Shown in pieces: positions 17,887 through 28,369 of a stretch of 46,800 bases of DNA. Source of the stretch: Atlanticothrix silvestris CENA357 (GTDB lineage Bacteria; Cyanobacteriota; Cyanobacteriia; Cyanobacteriales; Nostocaceae); NCBI RefSeq assembly GCF_016056295.1, contig NZ_JAECZB010000007.1:80718-127517 (forward strand), given 5' to 3'. Numbering within the stretch: position 1 is the first letter of the stretch; each line of letters begins with the position of its first letter. The notes beneath the pieces are model-generated. The model was not told where the DNA came from. It ran no database searches and saw nothing but the letters and a program-made list of their open reading frames with translations. A program made the translations under genes and the position numbers.

Positions 17887-20800
17887 TTAACCATTACTAC
17901 TATTCACCAATTTCTCCCCTTTCAGCATTCGCACTGCGGCTTCAAGTAAAGCTTCTTCAAGGTATGGTTTAGTAAAGTAACCGCTAGCACCTAATTGAAT
18001 TGCCATTTGTCTGTGTTTATCTGCACCCCGTGAAGTGAGCATAGCAATGGGTAAGTGATTGAGACTGGAGTCTTTCTGGATGCGAGAGAGCAATTCTAGA
18101 CCATCGCAACGGGGCATCTCAATGTCACAAAATACGATATCGCAAGGTAAACCAGAACGCAGTTTATCCCAAGCTTCCTGGCCATCACGCGCCTGTTCAA
18201 CGCGATAACCTGCCTTGTTAAACGTCAAAGAGAGCAATTCTCTTACTGTAATTGAGTCATCAACAATCAGCACTGTCGGATCAATTTTCACAGCCGGGAT
18301 GTCTATGACATCAGGAGTACCTTTTTGCTGCCAAAGAGTACCGCCAGTATGTTTAGAAATCCGTCCTTGGAAGATATCAATGATTTCTAACACATCAGCG
18401 ATCGGCATAATTCGACCATCACCCAAGACTGTAGCACCAGCTACACCAATGGGTTTCGGTGCTGGCCCTTCAAATTGCTTAATTACAATTTCTTGCTCGC
18501 TCAATACTAGGTCAATTTGTAAGGCAATCAAAGTGTTTCCCGATCGCACAACGACAACAGAAACCATGTCATCATCTCTAGTACCGCCATAGACACTACC
18601 GCGAATGATTTGACGATTAAAGGTTAACAGTTCTTTGAGAGGACGGAATGGCAGCACTGTATCGCGCCAAGAAATAAATGATTGACCATCAGCACTATGC
18701 TGGATATTTTTGACTGGTATATCAAGGGTATCTTCCACCCCATCCATTGGGAATGCAACCCTAGCTTTATCTGAAACGCAGCACAAAGCTTTGCAAATAC
18801 TCAAGGTCAATGGCAGACGAATTGTGAATGTAGTTCCCTTACTAATGGTGGAATCTGTGTTGACTGTGCCCCGAATTTCACTAATCTCAGAGCGAACTAC
18901 ATCCATCCCCACACCACGGCCAGAAATTTCATCTGCTTTATCTTTGATACTAAAACCAGATTGGAACAGCAGATCATAAACTTCCATGCGCGAAATGGTT
19001 TTTGCTTGTTCTGCTGTAATCATGCCCAGCTTTATTGCCTTAGACTTGATTTTTTCTGTATCGATGCCTGCACCATCATCACCTACAGAAATAACAGTTT
19101 GGTTTCCTTGGTGGAAAGCACGGATGGTAATTTCTCCTACGGGTGGTTTACCTGCTGCTTGCCGGACTTCTGGCGTTTCAATACCATGAGCGATCGCATT
19201 GTTGAGCATGTGAGTCAGCGGATCAGTAAGATGATCCAAAATCATCTTGTCAATTAAGGTGTCTCCGCCTTCAATAATTAACTCTACTTGTTTGCCACAT
19301 TTAATAGCATTGTCCCGCACGCCCCGCCGCAAGCGATCAATAGTTTGGGAAAAAGGCACCATTCGCGCTCTTGTTAGGCCTTCTTGTAACTGGGTAGTTA
19401 CTTGGCGGAATTGCCTTGCTACTCGTTCAGTTTCTTCTGTTACAAAATCAATGTCGCTCGCTGACTCCCGCACCCGCACAATCAGTTCAATCATTTCTTG
19501 AGATAAGGTATGGAAAGGCGTAAACCGATCCATTTCTAATTCGCTAAAACCCCTATCTGTATCGGTCTCATCAGAATGGAAGCTAATTTCTTTAGGAGAT
19601 TCTCTACTTTTACGACTGGCTAAAAGAGAGGCTTCTAATAGCGATCGCTCGTACAACTCTTGCATCCTTGCTCCTACATCTGAGAGCTGTTGCACCTGAG
19701 CCAGCAAATTATCTAATGACTGGCGCAGACGTTCATGATCCTGCTCTAAAGTGTTGCGGTTAACGACCAATTCCCCAACTAAATTGCTCATGTCATCCAG
19801 CTGCTTGACTGGCACTTTCATCGTTTCTTCAAATTTGGCGGTACGACGAGCAGAGGGACGGGGAATTTTGCCGATGTTTTGTTTTGCTGCTGATGAGTGG
19901 GATATAGTTTGGTCTGCTTCTGCTAGCAGTTTCTCCAAGTCGCTAAATTCATCTGTTACTGATAATGCAGAAGCAGTTCCTGGTCTCAATTGTTGCGTCT
20001 GGGAAGGCTGATTGTGAGATTTTGCAGTCACTTCCTGATCTTCGTCTGCACCCAATAATGCTTCTAGAGCAGCAAAATCTTCTTCTGCGATGAAGCTAGC
20101 ATTAGTGTTTGGTGTTACTTCTTCTCCTAGTAATGCTTCTAAATCTGCAAATTCATCCTGGATATCAGTTTCATGTTGTTGAGTAACTTCCGCTAAATTT
20201 TCATCAGTTTCCAGGTTTAAACCAAATTCACCAAAATCTAAGTCTGCTAATGCATCATCTTCATGAGTTTCTGCACCTAACTCCTTCAAAGTTTCCTGTT
20301 GTTGAGTTTCCGACGCAAATAAATCATAAGTCTCTCGTAAATCAGCGATCGCTTCTAGGCTTGTGTTGGTGTCTTCTACAGTTTCAACAGAATCACTAGT
20401 GTTTTCTAGAGTTAGTTCTGATTTTTCAGTTTCCGATGCAAATAAATCATCAAACGGCTGAATATAAGTTGAATGAACTGTGGTGGTTTTGTCCTCAAGA
20501 TTTTCATCACTATTTTCACCCAGAGCATCGAACAAATTTTTTTCTGGCTCAACCAATGTTTGAGGAGAATCTACAAAAGATTCCTCTGTAGACTGGTTGG
20601 TAAATTCAGGGATGAAATCTAAAGCTTCTGGCTCTTGTGAAAAACTGCAAATCTCCTGCAAAGAAATATCTTCATCGCCGATGGTAGGAGAACTTGCAGT
20701 TAAATCGCCAAAAAAATCATCTGTGGTATCTGAAGATAATATCAAATCTAGCGGCTGCTCTGGCTGCTCAAAAGAAAGATTAAACTCTTCTAGGTCAAAA

Positions 20801-22980
20801 TTTGTTGTTGGCGAGGATGCAGACTGCTTATCGCCAAATATTTCACCAGAAGACGCAGCAGCAAATAAACTCTCCTCTAATGCTTTTGCTATATCCTGCT
20901 CAAGTACGAGATCAAATTCCGACTGTTGTTCTGCATCGGTTTCCTGATTCCAGAAGTTGCTTAAATCATCATCTGCTTGAGAAAATTGTATTTCTGCGGT
21001 AGGTGGTGCATCAAATAAATTACTAATTTCTGACTCGTCCGTAGGCAAAACCGTATTTTCTTCCGTACCAGCAAATAAATTCTCAAAAGACAAAACATCT
21101 GATTGAGGAATAATAGATTTTAATTCTATGGAATTATTAGCGTTAATTTCCTCAAATTTTTCTGTATTTTCAATGTTTGCAAATAACCCATCAAAACTGT
21201 TTTGTTGATTGGTAGATACTTCAATACTAGTAATAATTTCATTTTCTGCTTGGGTAACTTCTCCAACAAGTAGTTCTAGATTTTCATCCAGTCCTATTGC
21301 CAATAAATTATCTGTTTCGTCCTCTTGCTCTATTCCTTTAGAAGATTGCTGCAATTCGCTGGAATTTCCTGGTAAGTCATTTTCTAAAAGATTATAATAT
21401 ATTGGTACATTGTATGATTCCAAATTTTCTTTTTCTAAAAAATTCTCGCCAAATAATAGATTTAAGTCTTCTGTTTTAGTTATATTTTTTTGAGGTTCGT
21501 GGCTGCTTGTATCTTCATCAAGTGACAGAAAATCAGCTAAATCGCTATCAGCTTGATCGCTATCGCTTTCATTTAGTTCAATTCCTAATTCGCTAACATT
21601 GTTAATATCTAAAATTTCTTCTTGTTGCCAAGTTTCATCCAGTTCAGGGGTTTCGCCTTCAAACAAATCAGCCAGAGTATTTAACTCGGCTAAACCTACT
21701 TCTGGCCCATGATGATCATTGCGTCTATTGGTAACAGCTAGATCGTCTTCATTTGCAAAGAAGAGATTGGCACTAACGGCAGCCTCAGAAATAGCGTTTT
21801 CTGCTGCTACTTCATCACCAGGTTTTAAGTTCAGTTGCTCGGATAGTTCTGTGAAGCTAGTTACACTATCTGTTGGCTGTAAAACCGTATCATCATTAAC
21901 CAAATTACCTGTTTGAGGCGGTGATATTTGCTCAGATAAGTTTGGTGTTGATGTAATTAATGGTTCTGTGACGGTAGCAAGCCGTTCCTCAAGCAAATCT
22001 GTGGTTATTTCTAACAAATCGATTTCTGGAAAACTCAAAAGTGCTTCTAATTGTTGACTAATCGCAATTTCGGCTTCCCTACTTTGGAGAACTAATTCTT
22101 GAGCTTGCTTAATTTCAGTAATGACAATTTTTGCTAGAGTTAGATATGTATTTTCGGTATTAGCGATCGCACCAGCTGCTGCTCGACATAAACCACACCA
22201 GTTAGGTAAATTCCATTTCTCACCCAGGCTAACCAACTGGTGACAGCATTGCTGAAGATTTTGCCGGGATTGGGGTGTGGTTTTTTGCTTAAATAGCTGC
22301 AACATTTCCCGTAGTACCTGTAGCACCTGGCTTTGAAACTCACCCCAATGATCATTTTCTCTGGTATTAACTGGTGAACGCCTTTGTTGAGATGGTACAG
22401 AAAAGGAAATTTCTGTTGCAGTATTTTGGGTGTCTTCTCCAAAAAGGGGAACATCTTGGCGAAGTAAAATTTCTGTGAGTGTGCTGACGCTATCATCAGA
22501 TGTTGGTTGCAATACTGTTTTAACAGTATCGTTTACAACTCCATTGTTACCTTGTTGTACTAGTAATTCCAGATGCTCATTTAGCCATTTAAAGACTGGT
22601 TCGGCTTCTGACATTAAAGTATTAGCAGCTTCTTCCGACAAACCAAACGGCCCACTTAAATGTTCTAGCAGTGCCTTGAGGGTATCAGATACACCAAGAA
22701 ATAGAGACTCTAACTTTTGGTCAACTTGAACTGGATGCTCTTTGAGAACTTTGAAACAATCTTCCAGACGGTGGGAGGTATGCTGAATGCTACTTAGACC
22801 AAGCATTGCCGCCCCTCCTTTGATGGAATGAGCCGCCCGGAAAACTTCGTTAACCATTTCCGGGTCGTTCAAGGTACTTTCGAGATTCAGCAACCCCTGT
22901 TCGATTGTGTTCAGGTGGTCTCTTGCTTCTTCGATAAAGTAGCCTAAAATCCGCTGTTGTTGTTCCGGCAGCATAGTCAC
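17887..22980 (-). CDS. hmpE: HmpE: hybrid CheA-type histidine kinase with receiver
   Basis: 1697 residues. Hpt domain at 1-125 with phospho-acceptor His51 in RAAHSIKGGAAMLG; a second Hpt-like helical stretch at about 210-330 without a clear acceptor; an acidic Ser/Asn/Glu-rich linker at about 340-1045; CheA dimer helix from about 1050 (MKVPVKQLDDMSNLVGELVVNRN); HATPase_c with N box (LTHMLNNAIAHGIE), GDDGAGID and SGRGVGMDVV; a CheW-like domain about 1400-1540; and a receiver at about 1570-1690 with Asp1619 in FCDIEMP and Lys in FTKPY. This is the PilL/HmpE architecture. In Nostoc punctiforme HmpE drives hormogonium motility and polysaccharide. Last gene of the hmp cluster, 99 bp downstream of hmpD. 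Confidence 0.92.
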   Translation of the reverse strand: MTMLPEQQQRILGYFIEEARDHLNTIEQGLLNLESTLNDPEMVNEVFRAAHSIKGGAAMLGLSSIQHTSHRLEDCFKVLKEHPVQVDQKLESLFLGVSDTLKALLEHLSGPFGLSEEAANTLMSEAEPVFKWLNEHLELLVQQGNNGVVNDTVKTVLQPTSDDSVSTLTEILLRQDVPLFGEDTQNTATEISFSVPSQQRRSPVNTRENDHWGEFQSQVLQVLREMLQLFKQKTTPQSRQNLQQCCHQLVSLGEKWNLPNWCGLCRAAAGAIANTENTYLTLAKIVITEIKQAQELVLQSREAEIAISQQLEALLSFPEIDLLEITTDLLEERLATVTEPLITSTPNLSEQISPPQTGNLVNDDTVLQPTDSVTSFTELSEQLNLKPGDEVAAENAISEAAVSANLFFANEDDLAVTNRRNDHHGPEVGLAELNTLADLFEGETPELDETWQQEEILDINNVSELGIELNESDSDQADSDLADFLSLDEDTSSHEPQKNITKTEDLNLLFGENFLEKENLESYNVPIYYNLLENDLPGNSSELQQSSKGIEQEDETDNLLAIGLDENLELLVGEVTQAENEIITSIEVSTNQQNSFDGLFANIENTEKFEEINANNSIELKSIIPQSDVLSFENLFAGTEENTVLPTDESEISNLFDAPPTAEIQFSQADDDLSNFWNQETDAEQQSEFDLVLEQDIAKALEESLFAAASSGEIFGDKQSASSPTTNFDLEEFNLSFEQPEQPLDLILSSDTTDDFFGDLTASSPTIGDEDISLQEICSFSQEPEALDFIPEFTNQSTEESFVDSPQTLVEPEKNLFDALGENSDENLEDKTTTVHSTYIQPFDDLFASETEKSELTLENTSDSVETVEDTNTSLEAIADLRETYDLFASETQQQETLKELGAETHEDDALADLDFGEFGLNLETDENLAEVTQQHETDIQDEFADLEALLGEEVTPNTNASFIAEEDFAALEALLGADEDQEVTAKSHNQPSQTQQLRPGTASALSVTDEFSDLEKLLAEADQTISHSSAAKQNIGKIPRPSARRTAKFEETMKVPVKQLDDMSNLVGELVVNRNTLEQDHERLRQSLDNLLAQVQQLSDVGARMQELYERSLLEASLLASRKSRESPKEISFHSDETDTDRGFSELEMDRFTPFHTLSQEMIELIVRVRESASDIDFVTEETERVARQFRQVTTQLQEGLTRARMVPFSQTIDRLRRGVRDNAIKCGKQVELIIEGGDTLIDKMILDHLTDPLTHMLNNAIAHGIETPEVRQAAGKPPVGEITIRAFHQGNQTVISVGDDGAGIDTEKIKSKAIKLGMITAEQAKTISRMEVYDLLFQSGFSIKDKADEISGRGVGMDVVRSEISEIRGTVNTDSTISKGTTFTIRLPLTLSICKALCCVSDKARVAFPMDGVEDTLDIPVKNIQHSADGQSFISWRDTVLPFRPLKELLTFNRQIIRGSVYGGTRDDDMVSVVVVRSGNTLIALQIDLVLSEQEIVIKQFEGPAPKPIGVAGATVLGDGRIMPIADVLEIIDIFQGRISKHTGGTLWQQKGTPDVIDIPAVKIDPTVLIVDDSITVRELLSLTFNKAGYRVEQARDGQEAWDKLRSGLPCDIVFCDIEMPRCDGLELLSRIQKDSSLNHLPIAMLTSRGADKHRQMAIQLGASGYFTKPYLEEALLEAAVRMLKGEKLVNSSNG

Positions 22981-22982
22981 AA

Positions 22983-23073
22983 GTTATGAGTTGTTAGTTA
23001 TGAGTTATTAGTTATGAGTCATGAGTTTTTATTTGTGATTTTTATTCTTCACTCTTAACCCCTAACTCCTAAC
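22983..23073. repeat. Inverted heptamer arrays between hmpD and hmpE
   Basis: Seven 7-mers related to GTTATGA/GTTATTA run from 22983 to 23031, then three related to CTCCTAA in the opposite sense (23052-23073). The two sets are partly complementary, so the spacer RNA could fold. The array fills nearly all of the 99 bp between the two genes. A role in adjusting hmpE expression is inference. Confidence 0.8.
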
Positions 23074-23079
23074 TTTGAT

Positions 23080-26046
23080 TTATCTGGATTCGAGGGTTTC
23101 CACGCGGAAACGCTCAACGGAGGCGATCAAGTCGCGGGATACACCTACTAGATTTTGTAGGGCCCCGGAAACTCGTTGCGCTTCCTGGGAAGTTTCTTGT
23201 GCTGTTAATTCTACTGATTGCATGACGTGAGCGACGGCGCGGGAAGTTTCCGTTTGTTCTACTGTGTCACTGGTAATCGAGCGTACAAGAGTGTCAATAC
23301 GATTTGCTACTTGAATAATATTTTCTAGCGATCGCTTGGCTTCTTCTGCCAACTTTGTGCCTTTAATTACCTGTTGTGTGCCTTCTTCCATTGCGGTCAT
23401 CACAGAGCCTGTTTCGCTTTGGATTTGCATCACAATTTGTTCAATTTCCTTCAGAGATTTCGCAGATTTATCTGCTAACTGGCGCACTTCATCTGCCACA
23501 ATGGCAAACCCACGCCCAGCTTCTCCCGCCCGTGCCGCCTCAATACTAGCATTGAGCGCCAGCAAGTTTGTACGGGAGGCAATTTGGGAAATTAACGCCA
23601 CAATTTTAGAAATTTCTTGGGAAGATTCTGCTAACCGCTTTACCTTTCGAGTAGTTTCAGCAACAGTTTCGCGGATTTCTAAAATACCTGCCACAGTATT
23701 TTCCACGGCTTCGCCACCTTTGAGAGCAATGGTGCTAGCATCGCGGGCAACTGCTTCTGCTTCTCGCGCTGCTTCGGCTACCCGTTGAATAGAATCGGTC
23801 ATTACCTGAACAGAATTTAGGGTGACTGCTAACTCTTCTGCTTGCCGCAAAGCATCACTAGATAAAGCTCTAGCAAAAGTTTCAGAGTTGGTTGCACCTT
23901 TTGTTACTTCTTTGGCTGCTACTTTTACCTGTTGTACAATATCCCGCAGGTTTTGAATTGTCAGGTTAAAGGCATCAGCAACGGCTCCAAGTACGTCGGC
24001 TGTCACTTCAGCTTGGACTGTTAAATCTCCTCTAGCAGCGCCTTCTACGTCATCCAATAAACGAATTACTTGACGTTGGAGGTTTTCTTTGGCTTCTTCT
24101 TGTTCATCGGCTTTGCGTTGGGCTTCATGGGTAGTCGTAAAAATTACCCGTGCCATTTCGTTAAAGCCAGTAGCCAACAGCCCTAATTCATCTTCGGAAT
24201 ATACTGTAGCTTGAACATTGAGATTGCCTTGGCGAACTGCATCAAACTGAGCTTGCAGATCCTTGGTTGTACGGCGAATTTGTCTGAGTGTAAGATTTCC
24301 CATAAAAGCGGCGGTGGAAAATCCAGCAATGCCAGCTGCTAGGGACATCGCCCAACCCGTATTTCTAATTGATTCCCGCTGTTGCGGTGGAGAAAAGTTG
24401 GTGGCTGCGAAACTGACGGTAGCTACAACAAGGGCAGAGAAAACACCCACAGTGCCAGCAACAAACCAAGGCTTCATATCCAGGGGAGCGTTCTCTAATG
24501 GTGCTAACCAACCTTGCTCGACGCTGACGGTAGGTTCTAGCTTAGAGACATCCGTTTGGGTAAAAACTGGGACTGCCTCTTGTGCGCCAGTATGAGAACC
24601 AGTAATCGAAAACAGTTCGTCGTCGCGATCGCTAGTTTCATGATCTGGGGTAGCATCTTTGGTTTGAGCGCGTGGACTACTACCTGTTTCCATCGCACTC
24701 GAAAGCATTACCGCATCACGGAAGCTAGAATCTGCTTCTGCTAAGTCGAACCCAGGAATACTTCCTAGATCATCAAATTCGTCAAAGTCATCTAAAAACT
24801 CTATATTACTTTTAGAATTTTCTCCATTTAATATACTGTTACTGTTTGTGTTTTCATCTAAGGTAAATTCTTCTGAACCGAAAGCAGATTCAAATGCCTC
24901 AAAATCAAAACCTTCGTCACCATCAAAGTTATTTGGTTCTATTGCTACATCTTTTTTAAGTTGCCGCTGCTCTGACGAAGCGAAATTTCTGTTCAAAGAT
25001 GAAGGTATTTCTGGAAAATTTTCTTGGACTTCTACTTGTTGTAGCCAGTTATCTGATTTTGATTTCGATAAATTATCTTGGCTACTATGTTTTAACTTAT
25101 TTGTTTGTGTAGAACCATCATCTGGTTCTGCTTTGCCCATAAGTAAGGTTTCACCCTCCAGGCTATCCATTGGCAATTCCAAACCTGGAATACTTGAATC
25201 TTGATGCTTTTCTTCTTCCGCCAAGACTTCAAAAGTATTTTCCAAGCTCTCGCTTGTGGGTAAATTAAATTCTACAAAAGGTGAATTATTACTATCGTTA
25301 TAATTTGGGTAATTTTCACTAGCAGAATTTGCATCACTGTCGAAGAAATTATTATTAGTTTTTGGCTCGTCAAGACTTTTTTCTGAATTATCTTCCTGCC
25401 AGAAAACTGGTAATTCTAACTCTGATTTCTTCTCCCAAATGTTGGCGTTTGACTCTTGCTCATCTAGATTTTGTTTTAAGGCAAAAGGATCATCGCTCAA
25501 AGGTACTGAGGAATCTAAGGTTGTATTAAATGAAATACTGTCTGTAGGAATATCGAATGGACTACTTGAAGATAGTTCTTCTAAATCTACAGTTTCTTGT
25601 TCCCGATCAAAGGAATTTAAATCAAAACTGCTATTGCTATCTAAGTCCGCAAATATCCTCAATTCTTGTAATTCTGGGTCGTCAGATTCCAGATTATCGG
25701 CCATTTCTATAGAATTTGTTGACTTTTGCTCGCTATTCTCCTCAATAGGAGACTGTCCCTCAAATGGTTGTTGGCAGTGACTGATATTTTCGAGACCATT
25801 ATTGGCAAAACCAATAATTTCTTGATCATCAGTCAACTGCAACACTTTTTGATATTCTCCTTGTGCCACATCATATTGTTGCAAAACGTAGTAAACATGA
25901 CCTCGCAACAAATGACAATTGGGGTCATCTGGGACATTTTGCACCACCTGATCAACTAAATTAGCTGCAACTTCATAGTTCTGTTGCGCGTAGGCTGTAC
26001 AAGCCTGTTTATATGTTTCGAGGTAATCATCTATACTTGCTGCCAT
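23080..26046 (-). CDS. hmpD: HmpD: methyl-accepting chemotaxis-like receptor
   Basis: About 988 residues from the ATG at 26046, which has GAGAGGAC five bases upstream; a GTG at 26082 would overlap hmpC by 20 bp. A TPR-like N-terminus (about 10-85) is followed by a long acidic Ser/Asn-rich stretch to about 510. Two membrane helices at about 524-549 and 560-583 are only about ten residues apart, so there is no periplasmic sensor domain. Two HAMP-like units follow ([16 protein letters not shown] and [17 protein letters not shown]). The signalling tip is [35 protein letters not shown]. It is the PilJ/HmpD receptor of the pilus chemotaxis system, signalling through HmpC to HmpE. Confidence 0.92.
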   Translation of the reverse strand: MAASIDDYLETYKQACTAYAQQNYEVAANLVDQVVQNVPDDPNCHLLRGHVYYVLQQYDVAQGEYQKVLQLTDDQEIIGFANNGLENISHCQQPFEGQSPIEENSEQKSTNSIEMADNLESDDPELQELRIFADLDSNSSFDLNSFDREQETVDLEELSSSSPFDIPTDSISFNTTLDSSVPLSDDPFALKQNLDEQESNANIWEKKSELELPVFWQEDNSEKSLDEPKTNNNFFDSDANSASENYPNYNDSNNSPFVEFNLPTSESLENTFEVLAEEEKHQDSSIPGLELPMDSLEGETLLMGKAEPDDGSTQTNKLKHSSQDNLSKSKSDNWLQQVEVQENFPEIPSSLNRNFASSEQRQLKKDVAIEPNNFDGDEGFDFEAFESAFGSEEFTLDENTNSNSILNGENSKSNIEFLDDFDEFDDLGSIPGFDLAEADSSFRDAVMLSSAMETGSSPRAQTKDATPDHETSDRDDELFSITGSHTGAQEAVPVFTQTDVSKLEPTVSVEQGWLAPLENAPLDMKPWFVAGTVGVFSALVVATVSFAATNFSPPQQRESIRNTGWAMSLAAGIAGFSTAAFMGNLTLRQIRRTTKDLQAQFDAVRQGNLNVQATVYSEDELGLLATGFNEMARVIFTTTHEAQRKADEQEEAKENLQRQVIRLLDDVEGAARGDLTVQAEVTADVLGAVADAFNLTIQNLRDIVQQVKVAAKEVTKGATNSETFARALSSDALRQAEELAVTLNSVQVMTDSIQRVAEAAREAEAVARDASTIALKGGEAVENTVAGILEIRETVAETTRKVKRLAESSQEISKIVALISQIASRTNLLALNASIEAARAGEAGRGFAIVADEVRQLADKSAKSLKEIEQIVMQIQSETGSVMTAMEEGTQQVIKGTKLAEEAKRSLENIIQVANRIDTLVRSITSDTVEQTETSRAVAHVMQSVELTAQETSQEAQRVSGALQNLVGVSRDLIASVERFRVETLESR

Positions 26047-26062
26047 GTCCTCTCTCCCAATT

Positions 26063-26593
26063 TCATCCTGCCCATCTTGCACTCCGTAAAATTGCCATTT
26101 GATCGAGCAGTCTTAAGTACTGGTTATTTTTAGCACTCAGCAACCACTCTCCACGTAAAAAGGGAGCCATAGTATCTGGTAAATTAGTTGGTGGCATCAG
26201 ATGCTGTACATCCAGCCAGTCCATGCCACCGACTTCTTCCACTGCTAAACCCACGATTGTGTCTTGTTCTTCAATAGCAATCACCGGAATTTCTGCTCGA
26301 TCTGTGTTTAACGGAGTTGCTTCCCCAAGAAATTGACCCAAATCAGCTACCCAAATTACTCGACCTCGTAAATTTAGAGTACCCAAAAGTAAAGGAGAAG
26401 CATTAGGAATCGGGGTGATTCTATCAGGAATTAATTCCATAACCTCTCGGATGCCAGTTGCTGGTAGTGCAAACTCCTGATGCGAGGGAATATAAAACCG
26501 CAAATGTAACTCACCCTCAGGACTTTCTACTTGTAATTCAGGACGGAAGTGGTCTTGACCACTACCACTTAAAAAGTCCGGTAACTTGCCCAT
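26063..26593 (-). CDS. hmpC: HmpC: CheW-like adaptor
   Basis: 176 residues with a CheW domain from about residue 28: [24 protein letters not shown], the conserved [28 protein letters not shown] (the P-N/G-x-x-x-x-G-x-x-x-L-R-G motif) and [16 protein letters not shown]. CheW couples the receptor tip to the CheA kinase. Its stop is 16 bp before the chosen hmpD start and its start 13 bp after the hmpB stop, so these genes are in one transcription unit. Functional homologues are PilI and TaxW1 of Synechocystis. Confidence 0.92.
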   Translation of the reverse strand: MGKLPDFLSGSGQDHFRPELQVESPEGELHLRFYIPSHQEFALPATGIREVMELIPDRITPIPNASPLLLGTLNLRGRVIWVADLGQFLGEATPLNTDRAEIPVIAIEEQDTIVGLAVEEVGGMDWLDVQHLMPPTNLPDTMAPFLRGEWLLSAKNNQYLRLLDQMAILRSARWAG

Positions 26594-26606
26594 ATTATTT
26601 TCATCC

Positions 26607-26972
26607 TTATCCTCGCAGCAGTTGTTTGACTGTTCCTACCAACTCAGTTGGTTGAAACGGCTTGGCTATATAGGCATCCGCACCTTGCTTCATGCCCCAA
26701 TAGCGATCAAATTCTTCACCTTTAGAAGAACACATCACTACAGGGACATTTTGGGTTTTTGGATCAGACTTTAATCGACGGCACACTTCATAACCGTTCA
26801 TGCGGGGCATGACAATATCCAAGACCACTAAGTCAGGAGGGGTGGTTTGAATTGCCTCCAATGCCTCTACTCCGTCACTGGCATGGGTGACTGTTAAGCC
26901 ACTTGCTTTTAGGAGGTCTGTAATCATCTCCCTTTGGGCGATACTGTCTTCCACAATCAGAACTGTACTCAT
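26607..26972 (-). CDS. hmpB: HmpB: CheY-like single-domain response regulator
   Basis: 121 residues, receiver domain only. Acidic pair in VLIVEDSIAQRE, phosphorylated Asp in LVVLDIVMPRMNGYEV (about residue 52), Ser/Thr switch in VVMCSSKG, and Lys in YIAKPF. It belongs to the PilH/TaxY1 type, phosphorylated by the neighbouring CheA and acting on the pilus motor or as a phosphate sink. The 13-bp spacing to hmpC and the order A-B-C-D-E match the hmp loci of filamentous cyanobacteria. Confidence 0.93.
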   Translation of the reverse strand: MSTVLIVEDSIAQREMITDLLKASGLTVTHASDGVEALEAIQTTPPDLVVLDIVMPRMNGYEVCRRLKSDPKTQNVPVVMCSSKGEEFDRYWGMKQGADAYIAKPFQPTELVGTVKQLLRG

Positions 26973-27145
26973 AAATGGCTATCTACCTCCTGATGTAGAC
27001 GTTCCTGTTTGGAACATTCCCTGCTCTCCCTGTAAATATTTAGTGTATAAATTAAGTCTATTGATTCACTAATTTATCAGATAGTCACATTGTCCTGGAG
27101 TTGGCTGACTCTGTGATAACATTTTTTACTCTATCTTTTGTAGAA

Positions 27146-28369
27146 TCAACAAGTCTTAGATCTTGTTTCGGTTCCTACACAAGTTTGTAGGTCTACATAT
27201 TTCTCTACAAGCATGAGTAACTCAGTATCGCTAAACGGCTTGGTTAAATAATCTGTTGCCCCGACCATACTAGCTCTGACTCGATCAGTAAATCCATCTT
27301 TACCAGTTAGCATGATAATCGGTATGAGCCGAAAAGCTGTGGATTGTCGCAGCATGGCACAAATCTCGTAACCATCTAATTCCGGCATGGCAATGTCACA
27401 TAAAATTAGATCTGGTTTGAGCCGAAAAATCAGACTAAGCGCTTCCAAAGGATTACTTAGAGCGATCGCATCGTACCCTTGTTGCTGCAAGATAGACTCT
27501 ACAGTTTCACAGATAGTAGTTGTATCGTCAATACATACTATCCGCACCTGATGATTTTTCTCTACCTCCTTGTCTTCTATTCGTCTCTTCGAGTTAGTTG
27601 TACCTGAATATACTAATTGCAGCCAACCTTGCTGTATGTATGGATATATCACCTTAGCGACTGTCAAAATGTCTCGGTTGAGATAACGAGCTAGTTGACG
27701 TAGGGATGTTTTACCATCTGCCCATTGTTGTAGCTTACTCACAGTTGCTGCTGGAAGTGAGGAACTCAGCTGAACTATGTTAGCTAGCATTGGTAATTGT
27801 TCAGGCGACTGAATATGGGGATATAGTTGCTTCCATTCTTGGCGTTGTTGGGTAATTTTAGCTACTAAAGGAGCAATTTCTAAGCTGGTTAGTTGGGGAG
27901 CAAGTGCCACATCCTGAAGGAAAATAAAATTACCCTGGTGTAAACTCAGTAGATCAAATAGGGTCTCATGCACTAATTGGTGGATGATATTATGAGCTAC
28001 TTGAGGAGTAATCATATTCCGTTCTAGAAGTGCCCAAAGATAGCCATATTCTGTGGCATTATCTAAACCCAAGGAAGCAAATCGCTTTTCATCAAGTTGC
28101 ATTTCAACTCGGTTATTTCGTAAGTAATCGCTAATCCGCAACAAATTACTATTACCTTCTTGGCAATAGATAATTTGACCATTGAGGAAAAAAACAAACC
28201 AAGAATGTTGTTGACAGTTCCTGTGATGGCGATGTCTAATTGCCTTGTCTTTTGTCGGTTGGTCACTGTTGTGAAAGCAGGCTTCCACCAAAAGTTGTCC
28301 AGTTCGCTGCCCCAATTCAATCAGTTGCAGGATACTGCGAATATCAATTTCATTTAAATTTCCCTGCAT
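27146..28369 (-). CDS. hmpA: HmpA: PATAN (DUF4388) response regulator
   Basis: 407 residues. The N-terminus (1-130) is a PATAN/DUF4388 domain: MQGNLNEIDIRSILQLIELGQRTGQLLVE and WFVFFLNGQIIYC are the landmarks. A helical middle of about 130 residues follows. A receiver begins near 275 with VRIVCIDDTTTI, phospho-Asp in LILCDIAMPELDGYE, and the switch residues IIMLTGK and YLTKPF. This PatA/PilG/TaxP1 type is an output regulator of pilus chemotaxis; the PATAN part is thought to bind pilus or extension-motor proteins. First gene of the cluster, 173 bp upstream of hmpB; divergent from hmpF. Confidence 0.9.
   Translation of the reverse strand: MQGNLNEIDIRSILQLIELGQRTGQLLVEACFHNSDQPTKDKAIRHRHHRNCQQHSWFVFFLNGQIIYCQEGNSNLLRISDYLRNNRVEMQLDEKRFASLGLDNATEYGYLWALLERNMITPQVAHNIIHQLVHETLFDLLSLHQGNFIFLQDVALAPQLTSLEIAPLVAKITQQRQEWKQLYPHIQSPEQLPMLANIVQLSSSLPAATVSKLQQWADGKTSLRQLARYLNRDILTVAKVIYPYIQQGWLQLVYSGTTNSKRRIEDKEVEKNHQVRIVCIDDTTTICETVESILQQQGYDAIALSNPLEALSLIFRLKPDLILCDIAMPELDGYEICAMLRQSTAFRLIPIIMLTGKDGFTDRVRASMVGATDYLTKPFSDTELLMLVEKYVDLQTCVGTETRSKTC

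Noticed and set aside
22140-22496. 118-codon frame inside hmpE
   Set aside because: Same strand, other frame, inside the Hpt region of hmpE; a shadow.
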